Positions 9,507 to 21,923 of a DNA stretch of 64,000 nt are shown here, one piece after another. Under the pieces are notes generated by a model. The model worked only from the letters and a program-made list of their open reading frames with translations. It was not told the DNA's origin and searched no databases. Positions within the stretch are counted from its first letter, which is position 1; each line of letters starts with the position of its first letter. The DNA is from Gremmenia infestans. Taxonomy: Eukaryota; Ascomycota; Leotiomycetes; Helotiales; Hamatocanthoscyphaceae. The position numbers and the translations under genes were made by a program. The stretch spans positions 1,240,001 to 1,304,000 of the forward strand of contig JAFEVB010000010.1 in the NCBI GenBank assembly GCA_032629725.1, given 5' to 3'.

Positions 9507-12467
9507 CTATAACCCCTGATGTCCCAATCCACCACCTCCTACAGTCTTGAAGTACTCGGCAGCCACACCAAGCGTGTATGCGCACGCACCGACCCAAGCA
9601 GCCCCAGTGATCAATCGTCTGCCTACCCCTGGTTTCTTCCGCCGACGAGACTCATCTCTATCATTCCAATTCCGCTTACCACTGGAAACAGGCTCTTCGC
9701 GTCGTAAATCAACATTGGATTTGAACGGAGGATCTGCGCGAGTTGGAAGATCATGATTGACGAATCCCGTGGGACTAGCGAAGTTTCCAGTCGCGGCAAT
9801 GGGGCTGCCTTGCATGCCGTCGATTGGGTTGGTGGATTTTTTCTTTGGCTCTGTAGGCGGGCTTGCTGATGCGCGGGCTTTGCGGAAGACGAGGATATCT
9901 CCACTGCCGGAGACCATTTCGTAGCCTTGGGACCGGAGGGTTTCGAAATCGGGGAAGAATTTGACGGGATTGGATAATCGTTCGAGGATTTCTGGTGGGG
10001 TTAGAGGGGAGCCTGAGTCGGGGACGGTTGATGTTGTCTCTGCGATGTTCACTTCTTGCATGGTTGGATCGTACGAAAGGATCTTGTAGATCGTGGGTTC
10101 TTGGACTGACTTCTCGTCCTCAGTTCGGGTGGCAGAGCTTAATCGGTCTCCAGAATACTCTTCCCTTGCGGCTCCGTATGATGACACAAGCTCGGATAGA
10201 TCACCTTCACCTTGGTGCATCACTGACTCGGCGTCGCTGCTCTGAGAAGGCTTAGGGCTTCTTTTGGAATGGGTGTTGTTACGGTCCAGAGACGTCTGAA
10301 GCCTCGGGGTATCTGGTCTTCGCGAAAATGATTGTTTGGATACAACATCATCGATATATTCCTTCTCCGCGTTTAAATTTTTATTCTCGATGTCTTCTTG
10401 GGATTCTAGAGTCGACTTTACAGATTGACCGCGGCTCTGCTGGCTTGATTCCATTTCCTCTGGAACCAGGGCCCCAGAGCCAGTCTTTGAGGGGGCCCAC
10501 TTCGCTTTGAACAAATTAGGGAAATCACGAACAAAATTTCCCGTCATCTTTTGAGCCGATTGAATCGTAGGTTTTCCCGCCAGGGCTTCCCCCGTCTTCG
10601 AATCCGCAAAACTTTCCTCATTTAATGCTTGACTTTTAAGCCCATCCAAAACCTGCTGGGGAACTCGGGCCTCAGCTCTGGAAGGTGTGCTTTTCAAAAT
10701 GCCTTGTTGCCTTTCGAAAGAAGTATCCAACATATCTTTTCTAGAGATAAGCTTAGCAGAACTCCCCTGATTTGGCATGGGGTTGGCGGTCTTCTGAGCA
10801 TCGGAAGCCGTCATTGGTCGTTTCTGCTTTCCAAAAGGTTCATTATAATACGCTGGCTCGTAGGAGTGATCGCTATCGTGTCTTTTAATTCCTTCCCCCA
10901 CTAGATCTTGGTGGTTTGGTTCAGTATCCCAGCGCTTTAGCTCGGCTTGCGAACCAGGATATGGGTGCTTTGCTTCATATGCCTTCAAACACTCCCGGGC
11001 TGGATCTGGATTTGATTTTGCGTGGGCCTGTTTATCTGCCCCGTATGCCTTGACGGATTCGAACGCAGCTTTGGATTTTCCTTCCTTCGGAGGCTGTCCA
11101 TCGGGCTCGTAAGCCATGAAAGGTTTATCATACGACATCTGAGAATCATAAGCTTTATAGCCTTCCTCCACTGGATCGAAAGTCTCTTCCACAGGTAGTT
11201 GGCTCTTGGGTTCGTAGGCCATGGAAGACTTTAGATACGACATCTTAGCGTCGAATGACTCGACTTTGTCATCGACTGAGGCTCTTCCTTCGGGAGTGGC
11301 ATATTTTCCATCTGGTTCATGTGCAAGAAATGGTTTATCATATGACATTTCAGAGTCATAAGCCTTATAACCTTCAGTTACTGGATCTGGGGTCGCTTCT
11401 ACTGACAGATTTCCATCGTGTTGATAGGCCATGGAAGACTTCAAATAAGACATCTTCGTCTCATACGGATCAAGACCATCCTGCACCGACTCGACTTTCT
11501 TAGGATTCTTTCCGTAAGGCGCAAATGGCTGGTTATAAAACGTGTGCGCATCGTATTCTTTGGATTTCGCTTTCGTTGGAATGTCGTGTTCGCGATGTTG
11601 GGGGGTGCCAGAGAGATCTTGAGGCTCCCCCTTTTGAGATGATTCCGTGGTGCCGGTTGGAGGTTCAAAATTAGAAAATTGTGACCTGTAACCCTTGAAT
11701 GTCTTTACCGGAACCTCGATTGGCTTACGGTGATTTGAGTCGGTGGTAATCGTAGGGTTCTTGTAGACTTTCCGATTTGTAATTGGATCAATGTCGTAAG
11801 CTTGATTCGTAGGGTTCTTGTAGACTTTACGGTTTGTGATTGGGTCAATTTCGTATTCTTCAGACGAAGGAGAGTTGCCCTGACTTTGAGCGTGGTTGTC
11901 AAACCTCCCCTTTTCCCCATCCGAAAAATTGGGAAAGGAGGAGTCGTTGACTCGGTCGAAAGGAAATCCAGCATGCCCATGTCTAAGACGGCGGGTTCGA
12001 GATTTGCCTTGAACAAAATCTGCTGCTTCCTTCCTGCCAAAGACTTTCTCGAAAACATTTTCTTCGACTTCCTCGCTTCTGGGATGCTTTTCCGGCTTCC
12101 CTTTAATATTCATATCATCCAAAAGATCGCTGCTGCCCCATCGACCTAGTCTGGCACTGCACATAAAGCTCTTGAGACCAACGTTCTTTGCGTAGTCGGG
12201 AATTTGGCGATCCCATGGCAGCTTCTTCCGATTCAGAACTTCAATATATTTATCCATGACATTTATATGTCGACGTTGTAGTTCTTGCTGGAAATTCTGA
12301 TCAAGGTATGCCGACCAGACTCCAAATCGAAACGAACGAGTTTGTTGACTAGGCCGAGGTCTCCCGGACAGAGTTCCGGAAGACCGCAGAGCCGTTGTAG
12401 AGAGAGCTATAGAGCTGGTGGGGGAGATGGAAGTCTGTGCGACGATTGTGATATGTGATGATAGCAT
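9507..12467 (-). CDS. Large repeat-containing protein, likely mitochondrial with C-terminal membrane anchor, 986 aa
   Basis: A single intronless frame from ATG 12467. The N-terminus is rich in Ser/Thr/Arg with few acids (LSSHITIVAQTSISPTSS...RPRPSQQTRSFRFG), as in a mitochondrial presequence. A globular-looking segment follows (about 50-120, with LPWDRQIPDYAKNVG). The middle is low complexity with two repeat types: YxIDPITNRKVYKNPT twice near residues 205-235, and alternating MSYLKSSMAY / MSYDKPFMAYEPDG units near 335-480. The C-terminus has one hydrophobic segment (ITGAAWVGACAYTLGVAAEYF) after a basic stretch RRRKKPGVGRR. The DPITNRKVY motif occurs in uncharacterised ascomycete mitochondrial proteins as I recall them. 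The function is unknown; mitochondrial location is inferred. Confidence 0.75.
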   Translation of the reverse strand: MLSSHITIVAQTSISPTSSIALSTTALRSSGTLSGRPRPSQQTRSFRFGVWSAYLDQNFQQELQRRHINVMDKYIEVLNRKKLPWDRQIPDYAKNVGLKSFMCSARLGRWGSSDLLDDMNIKGKPEKHPRSEEVEENVFEKVFGRKEAADFVQGKSRTRRLRHGHAGFPFDRVNDSSFPNFSDGEKGRFDNHAQSQGNSPSSEEYEIDPITNRKVYKNPTNQAYDIDPITNRKVYKNPTITTDSNHRKPIEVPVKTFKGYRSQFSNFEPPTGTTESSQKGEPQDLSGTPQHREHDIPTKAKSKEYDAHTFYNQPFAPYGKNPKKVESVQDGLDPYETKMSYLKSSMAYQHDGNLSVEATPDPVTEGYKAYDSEMSYDKPFLAHEPDGKYATPEGRASVDDKVESFDAKMSYLKSSMAYEPKSQLPVEETFDPVEEGYKAYDSQMSYDKPFMAYEPDGQPPKEGKSKAAFESVKAYGADKQAHAKSNPDPARECLKAYEAKHPYPGSQAELKRWDTEPNHQDLVGEGIKRHDSDHSYEPAYYNEPFGKQKRPMTASDAQKTANPMPNQGSSAKLISRKDMLDTSFERQQGILKSTPSRAEARVPQQVLDGLKSQALNEESFADSKTGEALAGKPTIQSAQKMTGNFVRDFPNLFKAKWAPSKTGSGALVPEEMESSQQSRGQSVKSTLESQEDIENKNLNAEKEYIDDVVSKQSFSRRPDTPRLQTSLDRNNTHSKRSPKPSQSSDAESVMHQGEGDLSELVSSYGAAREEYSGDRLSSATRTEDEKSVQEPTIYKILSYDPTMQEVNIAETTSTVPDSGSPLTPPEILERLSNPVKFFPDFETLRSQGYEMVSGSGDILVFRKARASASPPTEPKKKSTNPIDGMQGSPIAATGNFASPTGFVNHDLPTRADPPFKSNVDLRREEPVSSGKRNWNDRDESRRRKKPGVGRRLITGAAWVGACAYTLGVAAEYFKTVGGGGLGHQGL

Positions 12468-13326
12468 CTTGGGTTACGGGCGTTGTTTCATACTAGTCCT
12501 ATGCGGCGTTAGTTAGTGAAAGGAATGTACACCAGCCTGGAGTCATCAGTACATGCCTTCTACTCCGCCTTTTACAATTTAAATGGCAATGTGCTGGTGA
12601 GACAACCAAACCCGCATGCAGAAAGTAGCGTTGACGTTGTGCTCGAGTATTGCGTGCGGGCGTGCGCGGGTGATCTGTTGATCAGATACGAGTAAGTGTA
12701 ATTGATTGATATATGATGCAATGATACTTAGGATAAAGCTCTGCAGAAGCTGATGCTCTGTGGCAGTATTGCAAACTTCTAGGATGATGTGAATTGCAAG
12801 AAGAGAGTGAATGAATGAATGGTGTGTGAATGCTAAGGATGGAGGTGAAGTGAAGGTGAAGGATACAAGTACCTTTACTCTGGTACCATGGGGTTATCAG
12901 CATGCGGGGTAAAGTCTCCCGGCTGCACCCGTCGGAAACATGCTCCCTGAGTCCGGGTTCTGAAGGCCTGACATATAAGACCACAATGTAAAGCGGCGGG
13001 TAGTGGCATAAAGGGCAGCGGAAGGCTAGTCTCTTTAAAGAAAATCGTCATCATTTGGTGGTGGGATGGGAGTAAGTAAATAATTTACAATCAAGAGCTC
13101 CTTTTGACCTCTGAATACAACTACCACTCACTCCCACCCAAACACTGTCCTTTCTATTCTCCTTCATCAAGCTCCTTCTCAAGCTCCCCACCGACCCGCT
13201 CTTGCAAGCGCGAATTGTTTTATTGGAATGTGCTCGTGCTAGGAAAATCATGGACTGTTCTCCTTGAGCCCAGCTCTACAGCCTTGCGGACTACCGACCT
13301 ATAACGCGATCCGCAGATCATTTGCG
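12468..13326. other. Divergent promoter region
   Basis: About 860 bp between the start codons of the minus-strand repeat protein (12467) and listerin (13327), so it should drive both genes. Only short non-ATG frames are present. Confidence 0.5.
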
Positions 13327-16300
13327 ATGAGTAAAAACCAGTTTAAGACTGCGGCATCCAGCAGCCGAGCCGCCTTTGCACCCAGCACAGGATTTGGCGC
13401 CTTTGGAAGCACCGCAGCAGCAAGCAAATTGTCGTACCTCGCCGAATTACCAAACCTCACTTCGATTTCTGATCCGAATCTGATTGTCGCCTTTAGAGGC
13501 CTCCGTAAGCCAGACACTACGACCAAGTTAAGAAGCTTGAACACTATCACCGCTCATGTCGAAGAACAAAGTGCTTTGGAGAATGGTGGGGTAGAAAACC
13601 CGGTCCTAGAAGCCTGGGTAAGACTCATCGTGTTGGACTTTGGAGTGATCATGTCATATTAATGCAGTCTCAGGTCCACTTCTACCCCCGACTATCCATT
13701 GCGAATGACCGCCGTGTTCGCGAAGCCTCTCACAGCCTGCAAGCCGTCCTCCTCAAGGCTGCTGGAAAACGAATGGTGAAGTATATTCCTCAGATAATAG
13801 GGACATGGCTTGCTGGATGTTATGATAAGGATACTCTTGTGTCACGAGCCGCGCAGCTGGGGATTGAGACTTTTCTTGACACTGACGAAAAGATGACCCA
13901 GTTTTGGAAGCGTGGCCAACCTCAAATCCTTGAATATGCCCAAGAAGCCAGCCAAGAGACCTCTGCGACTCTTAGTGATGAGCGAAACACAGCGTCCGAC
14001 GACTCGATGGAGGTGTTCTATAGAGTCCAATGCTCTAGCTTGTCGCTAGTAACGAACCTACTCCTCAAGATGAAGGTGGAAGATATCACGACTTGCCAAA
14101 GTACATACGAGGCATACTTCAGCGACAAAAACATTTGGTCTTATGCTGCTTCCCCGGATTCATCTCTCCGTAGGGCTGCTTGCAACATGTTGGTGGCGTG
14201 CTTAGAGAAGCAACCAAATATCGTGATGCAAAATATTGAATCAATTAGCACCGGATACATCGCGTTGGCCTTACGAGAATCACAATCAACGACTGCTTTG
14301 CTACTCTTACAAACTCTGGAGAAGCTGACGGCTCGACATCCAAAAGTATGGGATGGTCCCTATAGAGTTTCGAGGGAGAAGTTTCCTTCATCATTTGATA
14401 TCTTGCGCCGTTTTGTCGAAAAGGGTTCTCATAGCTGTCCTCCTAAATATTGGCTATCCCTGCAATTACTCGTTCACCGCTTACCTTCCAAGATTCTGCC
14501 CTCAAAAGCAGATGCTGCCCTTGATTTCCTGACATCTTTGAGAAAAGGGATCGAGGGGGAACCCAGGCAACACCTTGCGCAGGCATGGTCCAGTTATTTC
14601 GACATAGCTAGTGGACTTGTTGAAAACATACCTGATATCAAGGATAAGAATGCAGTGGTGAAGGACAGGATCGTGAAATTGTTCGACGAATATTTTTCGG
14701 GCGAAATATTGGTTCCAACTTCGGCACTCGCTGAAGCCTACTATATCCTTCTATCAAACACGAACCTTGGCGGCTCAGAAGAATATCTACTGGAGCATCT
14801 CACCTCCTTTTCCAACTCGCTTGCACAACAAATTCGGAAGTCTCTCGAAGTCGCAACCGAAGATGCCGAACAACACGTTAAAAGTCAACGGCACATAATC
14901 CAGATGGGTCACCGCTGGTTTGTTCTGCTAGCAGATATTTTAAGGCCGAACAACTCACAGGATCATGCTGATAAAATTGTAATTCCGTCCAGACAAGTGT
15001 TCATAGCCGCTATTGAAACGATCATTAGCGAGGATGGAAAGGCATACTCGGCGGCTGCGATAGTAGAAATGGTCCTTCGATTTACACCAGTATTGGTAGA
15101 TGACGAAACAAAAGATTCTATGAGAACATTAGTGGTGTATCATATTCCTAAGCTGATTTTGTCTCCTTCCTCCCGCCACTTGGTATCACTCTTACCTATT
15201 TTTGGACACCTACCAAACCAGCTTGCCACATTTGAGAAATGCTGGGAGGCTACAATCAATTACCTTGTCGATGTCCGACCTCGAAACAGCACGTTTGTGG
15301 TACTGAAAGGACTGATTGAGTATGACTCGGCAGCGAAGCTTTCTCGTGCGCACCGCGGGCTTCAAACTTTGCTCCTGGATGCTAACACAAGATCACTGCA
15401 AGGGGAATCCGATGCTCGGCCCTTGGTTGAGACAGCAATACAGTTTGACTGTTTTGCAGATACTTCGGTATCTGCACTTATTCAAGAACTTCTCCGTCAT
15501 CTCAATCCAAAGAATTTCGATGTTCTTTCGGAAAAGTCTGAGGTGGCGCTCAAAACTCTCGAATGCATCTCCATGAAGAGACCAAGATTTTTACATCAAG
15601 ACCAAGATACCCAGATGGGATTGATCACCATTTTGCTAGGTCTTATTGAGACTTCGGACGACGAAATCGCTCCTCGAGCCCTAAAGTTGAAATCTGACGT
15701 TGATAAAATAAGACCGTCGACCGGGCCTACAGAGCAGAACTTCATGCTCCGCCTCATACAAAATAACCTCGAACTTGACTCGGAGGACCCACGATTATTG
15801 TTGTAAGTTTACCCCTGAGATATGTTTTATATTTTTCGCTGACTTTGCTTGCACAGCATTGACACACTAGTATCTCAAGCCACGATTGTAAGAGAATCTT
15901 CTGGCGATTCTGTGCCGGCTGTGGATTTCTTCCCGGACGTTCAGAAATGGTCCGAAGCTTTGAAAGCCCCCTTAAATACGCCCCCAAATCCTGCACTTGG
16001 AGTTATGAGACCAATGGCCGGAGCCGCTTTCCTGGCTGCACCTCCACTTGTGGACGGAACATTAACAGTTGCAACAGGAGCACTACCTTTCTCAGTCTTG
16101 GTTCGAATGGCGCTGTATACGTCAAAGTTGGTTGACGATATGGATATTGTCACACGTCTGCCAAAAACATTGCTCGTAGAACTCCTGCATTCTCTTCTCC
16201 TTACTGTTGAGCTGTTAAGCGATCGAATTGATCTCCTCCCGGATGGAAGGTTACCAGAAGGCGTTACGGATTACGACGCAACAAGTGATCTTGTTTTTAG

Positions 16301-18483
16301 CAGATTCCTATTTCCTGAGATCATCAAGGCCCATAGATGGAAACCCCAAAATACAGCGAATCCTGAGGGTGATATGGGCCGTGTGGTAAACCTTTTAAGC
16401 GGAACCTTGATAGAAAGTGCACGTTCCGCCTCCCCAAGTGCTTACTATGCCTCTAAGGCACTCAATCACCTGCTGACACGTGTTCTGGATGCTCATAAAT
16501 GCAGTATTGCCGACTGTGATGCCAACTTGACCGAGTCACGCGTCGTGCTATTGGAGACAAAAGATACACTTGCGAATATCGGGATTCTCTCTGGTTTCAA
16601 CACCAATCTTGCAAAAAACAAGGTTGCCAGCAATTTATGCAACAAGTCAGTTAGCGCAATCGTGGATGCATCGCCTCAGTCAGAGAAGACGCTTGGGTCA
16701 CTTGTGCTTCTTAATACTGCCTTGGCCATATATGATGAAGAGGAAGATGTAATACCTGTCTCTACCAACCGTCTCGTGTTCGCTGTCAGGCAAATCCTTT
16801 CTTGGTCTGGGGATCTTGCTAGCACTGACAGCCGACTTGCTTCTGAAGCTTGCCATGCCTTACAACGACTTTTACCTGCTATCAAAGATGTCTATGGCAC
16901 ATATTGGGAAACAGCTCTTGAATTCTGCATATATATATGGGAATCCGATATGAATGGCGAACTCTCTAACGACATTATACCCATGGTCGGAATGTCACTG
17001 AAGCTATATTCGGTGTTGCGGAAGATTCAAGAACCGAATGATGATTTGCTGGAAGCCTTGTCCAGCAACTGCAACAGAATCTCCCAGGGCTTGGTTCATC
17101 TGCTGAAGCTACAAAGACCCATGAATCATAAGCCTTTGGAATTTGTGGATACTATCTTACTGAGAGAGCTGCGGGAGATTTCTACTGACGACTTGCAAGA
17201 CCTGTCAGACTTCTACTTGGTGCTGTCGTCAGACAATAGGAAGCTGCAATCGGCCGCGTTTCACATGCTCCAGAGTGGTATTCCTTCGGTTCAACAACAA
17301 TTGTCGGTTGATGTCCTCCTAGAAAAGAGAGGTAAATAGTACCAGGAGAAACTCTAGATAAATGCTGACACGCGAACAGATGCACGACTTCCTGATGAGC
17401 TGTTATCGTTACTCCTCAACTCACCATATTTTGGCACTTACTCAGACGGACAATTACGAGGATTCCCAACAGATATCAGATGCTATTTGCTGTCATGGTA
17501 TCTTATCTACTTTTCATTCTCGAACGCTTCCTTGAAGGTCCGGAATGATTATGCTGAGATACTCAAGACAGAGCAGGTGATCGATCCACTTCTGGCCTTT
17601 CTATTTGACGTGATGGGGCACTCTGCTGGCGCGCCTCTCGATTTGGAGAGATGGGGATTGACAAATACGACGTGGGGTTACGACCTATGGGACCCTGTGG
17701 TTGACACAGACCCAGAGCGTGATATGCAGTGGCTTCTTGTGAACATTTGGTTCATGTGCTTGAAATATACACCAGATCTAGCGAAGACCTGGTTTCTCGC
17801 TCTGAAATCCAAGCAAACCACCCTTGCCGTCACCACCTGGACCGAAAAATACTTCTCTCCTTCTTTAATCTCGGACGCCAAGGACGTCGCAACGAAGTGG
17901 GATGAAGCACAAGAAGTCTCAGACGATGAGAAGAAACTCATCGTTAGGGTCTCGAGGAATTCACCAAATATCACAGTTGGCTATGAGATCGACGAGTTGA
18001 TGATGTCGATTGTCATGATCTTGCCAAGTAACTACCCTCTCGACAGGGTGGAAGTAAGAGGCGTCAACAGAGTAGCAGTCAAAGAATCAACCTGGAACGG
18101 CTGGATGCGGACCATCCAAGGTGCCACAATGTTCAACGTAAGTTCCAATCCCACGCCTTCCGCCATTGCTCACCTCGTTTCCGTTTTACTAACCGGCATA
18201 TCGACAGAACGGCACCGTTGCCGACGGCCTCACAGTCTTCAAAAAGAACATATTCGCAGCCTTGAAAGGACAAACCGAATGTTCAATCTGTTACTCCATC
18301 ATCTCCTCCGACAAGCGCATGCCCGATAAGCGCTGCCAGACCTGCAAGAATCTCTTCCATGCGAATTGCCTGTTCAAGTGGTTCGCGAGCAGTAATGCGA
18401 GTACGTGTCCGATGTGTCGACAGCCGTTCGGTTATGCTGCTACTAGTGTTGCACAGCGCGTGAGGGATAACTTGGCTGCTTGA
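13327..18483 (+). CDS. ltn1: E3 ubiquitin-protein ligase listerin (Ltn1/Rkr1), 1644 aa
   Basis: Five exons: 13327-13617, 13668-15802, 15857-17331, 17380-18137 and 18208-18483; all four introns are short with consensus sites, and the frame closes exactly. Listerin binds 60S subunits carrying stalled peptidyl-tRNA and ubiquitinates the nascent chain in ribosome quality control. The N-terminus (MSKNQFKTAASSSRAAF, then SYLAELPNLTSISDPN) matches fungal listerins, followed by a long HEAT-type helical region. The last exon carries the C-terminal RING: CSIC (1578, 1581), CQTC (1596, 1599), His1604, Cys1607 and CPMC (1620, 1623), a C4HC3 pattern with the listerin signature NLFHANCLFKWF. Length agrees with the family. 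The 3' end faces the minus-strand HAD gene. Confidence 0.95.
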
Positions 18484-18774
18484 TTCTATGATGGCCTTGT
18501 GGATGGATGTATGAAGAGCTAGAAGCAGCGAGCATTTTGAGATTATGGCGGTTTAAACTTTGGGTATATAACTGGCATGGGAGGCTGACAGCATGTCTAC
18601 AAAATTCAACCTTACATAAGTCAAGTTGAGTTGGGTATACTCAAATAATACTCAAGTCGACTTAATCACCTGATTACTATCCCTATACCTATATTTAGCG
18701 CCCAGATGGAAAAGATGTGTGCCGATACGCTGTCGATATCAAGCGCTTTCACTTCAAAACGTAACCTGATTTTC

Positions 18775-19835
18775 TCAATTCTCCAAACCTAATAGAAAAT
18801 CCGCAAGCTTACTCAACCCGACCTCCACTCCACCGCCTCTCCCATCAAAGAAATGGTCAATCTCCCTCTCCACCTCCTCCATATCCTCCTCTGGATCTTC
18901 CGTGTCTCGCCTGATATACGCAGTTTGCATACCCCTACAACTGACACTCAACATCAATACCCTAGCTTAATTCCTCTCATAATAGCCTAAATTTCAAGTT
19001 TTCCAATTTCGAAACTCAAGTAAGCAGAAGGGGAAGAACAGGACACTTACACATTCTTCGCCCCAACGACATCGTAGTAATGCGCCGCAACAGTCATACA
19101 CTCCTCTGGTTTCAACTTCAGCAGCCTCATGCCCTTCTCATACATCTCCGGCTCCGGCTTCGCAACTTCTAGTAATTCCGAAGAAAGCACCGCGTCGAAA
19201 TTTAGATGCGAGAATTTCACAAGGTCGATTTGTAGACGTGTGGTTCCGTTTGCGTGAACGACACTGACCCTCCATTACATTTCCAATTTTTGTTACGGGC
19301 ACGTGGAAGGTATACTTACAGATCAAACTTCCCCCTCAATCTCTCCAGCGCAGGTGCTACATCCGGCCACGCTATCAAGACCACCATAATCAGCTCTAAT
19401 TCTCATCCTGGATTCACTTCGCCGTTACTGCACATGCCACCACATGATTCAACATACATACGTACCTTTCTGCTCATGCCACCTCGCCACCATCTCACGC
19501 CTAGCCTCCTCGTCCCAACTCCCATACCCAAACCCCCTCTCCTCCAGCAGTTGATCCAATACTCGCCGGTGCGTGATATCGATATCCTCGACGGCGAGCC
19601 CTGCATCGCTGCGAGCGCGGCGCGCTGCAAAGTAGCCGAGGCGCCAGGCCATGGCTATTTCTGAGGCGGCGGGGCCGCTGATGGGGGACGCGGAGGTGGT
19701 TGCGGAGAAGCCGGAAACGATGCTGGTGTGCCAGTCGAGACAGGTGCCCATGAAGTCGAAGAAGAGGGCTTTGGGGCGGGGACGGGGATGGAGGGGTGGG
19801 TTTGAGGGAAGTGAGAGTGGAAGTGTAGTGGACAT
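18775..19835 (-). CDS. HAD-superfamily hydrolase, haloacid dehalogenase type II-like, 264 aa
   Basis: Four exons on the minus strand: 19835-19466, 19371-19320, 19263-19051 and 18934-18775, all joined at GT-AG sites with frame kept. The HAD fold hydrolyses carbon-halogen or phosphoester bonds through an aspartyl intermediate. Motif I is FFDFMGT with nucleophile Asp27. Motif II lies in VVHANGTTR, where the usual Ser/Thr is Ala145. Motif III is Lys176 in EVAKPEPEMYEKG. Motif IV is Asp205 in AAHYYDVVGAKNVG, the typical acidic end of 2-haloacid dehalogenase-type proteins. Fungal members are mostly uncharacterised, so a true dehalogenase activity is not implied. The N-terminal 20 residues are Pro-rich and probably disordered. 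Confidence 0.87.
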
Positions 19836-21923
19836 ATCTAATGGGTGGGGTTTTAGTCGGAGTTGGGGGTTGGATTTGGGGGTTTGAGTTGGGGAGTCTT
19901 GTGTGGAAGAAACAAAGCGACTTTATATATGCAGGGTCTCACAGTTCGGGATCGACTAACTGATCTTTTCTTATAAATCTTGTGTAGCTGGAATGCCTGG
20001 TCATGTCACGTCTTCAATTGATCGATCTATTTATGGAAGGGCGTACGATAGGATTTGCCCCTGAGATGCGAAGCGAGAGTCTTTTCCTAGATAGGACTAG
20101 TGCTTGTCAATATCGTTTAGCAAATATGGGGATACGCCCTTCGAGATCCTCTATATGAACCTGCCGCTGCCAGTTGCCTATTGCCGTTACGTGTTGCTAC
20201 AGCGTTCAGTTTCTCTGCAGGTTCGCGGAAGGCTTTATGCAGAAAATTCCCGTCCGCATATGCACTCGGATGCTGGCTATTAGTGGCATTTGAAACACAT
20301 TTATCGCTGTGTGTGTGAGTATTATTGCTTGCTAGATTTCAAGATGTTATTATCAAGAAGATGGAGCTCGAGGCAGGACACTCTAAACATTTCACATCAA
20401 TTTACAGACCGGGAGTAATTCTAGAATTCACTACTGTATTAATGCGGGGAAATTCCGATTTCCGCTTTCAGGTTTTATCCCACTTTGACATATTAACTCT
20501 GGCGCGTAAGGAACCTTCTGCTTGATATTATTTATGTATGCATATGTAGGCAGAGTATGAAACCGACGCTCGATACTCCTATTAGAAGCAAGAGCGTCGA
20601 AGTACAATGTAAATCAGGGATCCGAAGCAGGAGACCGTCCAGTGTTTACATGATTTGTAAAGGCAGGCCCGACGTTTTAGTACTAAGTATGGACCTCTAC
20701 GTGAGGAATAGCAAAAGTAAATCTCCTGATTTGGATGGACGACACCTTGGAGAATCAGGTCTGCACCTGATGTTTAACCGTCATACATCCCTACAGCATA
20801 TCAATGCCCTCTAAATTCCCTATAGCTACCTAGGCTCGCCTGCCATCCTCATCCTTGCCATCCCATCCCAACCCAACCCCTAAAGCCATACAAGCATATA
20901 ACGCCCTTCCCCTCATCTCTAAAATATAAGAGCACAACAGGCCATATGCATCTCCACCAGCTAATACCGAGCGACCAACTATAAATAAAACCACGCATTA
21001 GCCCTGGACTAACTGCGAATCAAGATATTTCTTTCAGCCATCGAATGAAGAAGGGTGCACGTGCAGCTCTGAAAGCAACTTTCCTTGATGCAGAAACCAA
21101 GGAATAAAACCGACCTCGAGCTCTAAATCCAAAGATTAGTTAATTATCGGAAAGCGGTAAGGAATATTCTGATGATACTGTAAGCAAAGCTTGAATAGGC
21201 TAGGGGAATTTAAGTAGTGATAGCATAACATGACAGCAACTTAAATGTTAACAGCAACACCCACTAGCACCTACTTCAATTATTCATTCATCCATTTATT
21301 CATTCATAGGTAGATAAACGGCCCACTTATTTATAAATCGCCTAGCTAACCACTCAAAGCAGTCACGCATTCCCACCCAATACTAACGTTCCTTCGTTTC
21401 TGCGAGAAAACCGGCGGGCTAGCCACTATTAATTCGGGATCCTGCCGCCATTAGGCTAGAATGCGTGCGCTTCTCTGGTTCAGTGTGCTTTGAAAGGTCT
21501 TTAAAGTTCTGAGCCGAGGAGATTTATATCAATGCATCTGTAGCTCTGCCCGTGACTTTTCCTACTTACAGGTTTTATATGACTGACGGTAGGGAGATGA
21601 AATTAAACGGACAGATTGCAAAAAGCACACGTATGTATAAAAGATAGGGAACAGAGTGAAGAGATAGAGAAAATCGAAACATGGTCTTTATTTATCATCT
21701 AATATACGCCCACTCATCTAAAGTCATAGAATGTGATATGAAACCACGAATACATAGCGCTCTATCTCCCGATCTCAACTTTCCAGACCAGTATGTGAAG
21801 CCATTTCATATATCTGCCATGCAGTCAAACAAGTACTTGCGCCACCCTATGTCATCCCAAATTCCAACCGTTTTTGCCACTCATCGTATCGTAAAATAGG
21901 AAACACTCATCATTCATTATCAT
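19836..21923. other. 2.1-kb gene-free stretch
   Basis: No frame with convincing protein character. It includes the HAD gene's promoter at its left end, a degenerate ATTC-type microsatellite near 21279-21308, and the 3' region of the MFS gene at its right end. An 85-codon ATG frame at 20557 is not recognisable. Confidence 0.45.

Noticed and set aside
12682..12984. 100-codon minus-strand frame in the listerin promoter
   Set aside because: No protein motif and lies in a divergent promoter region.
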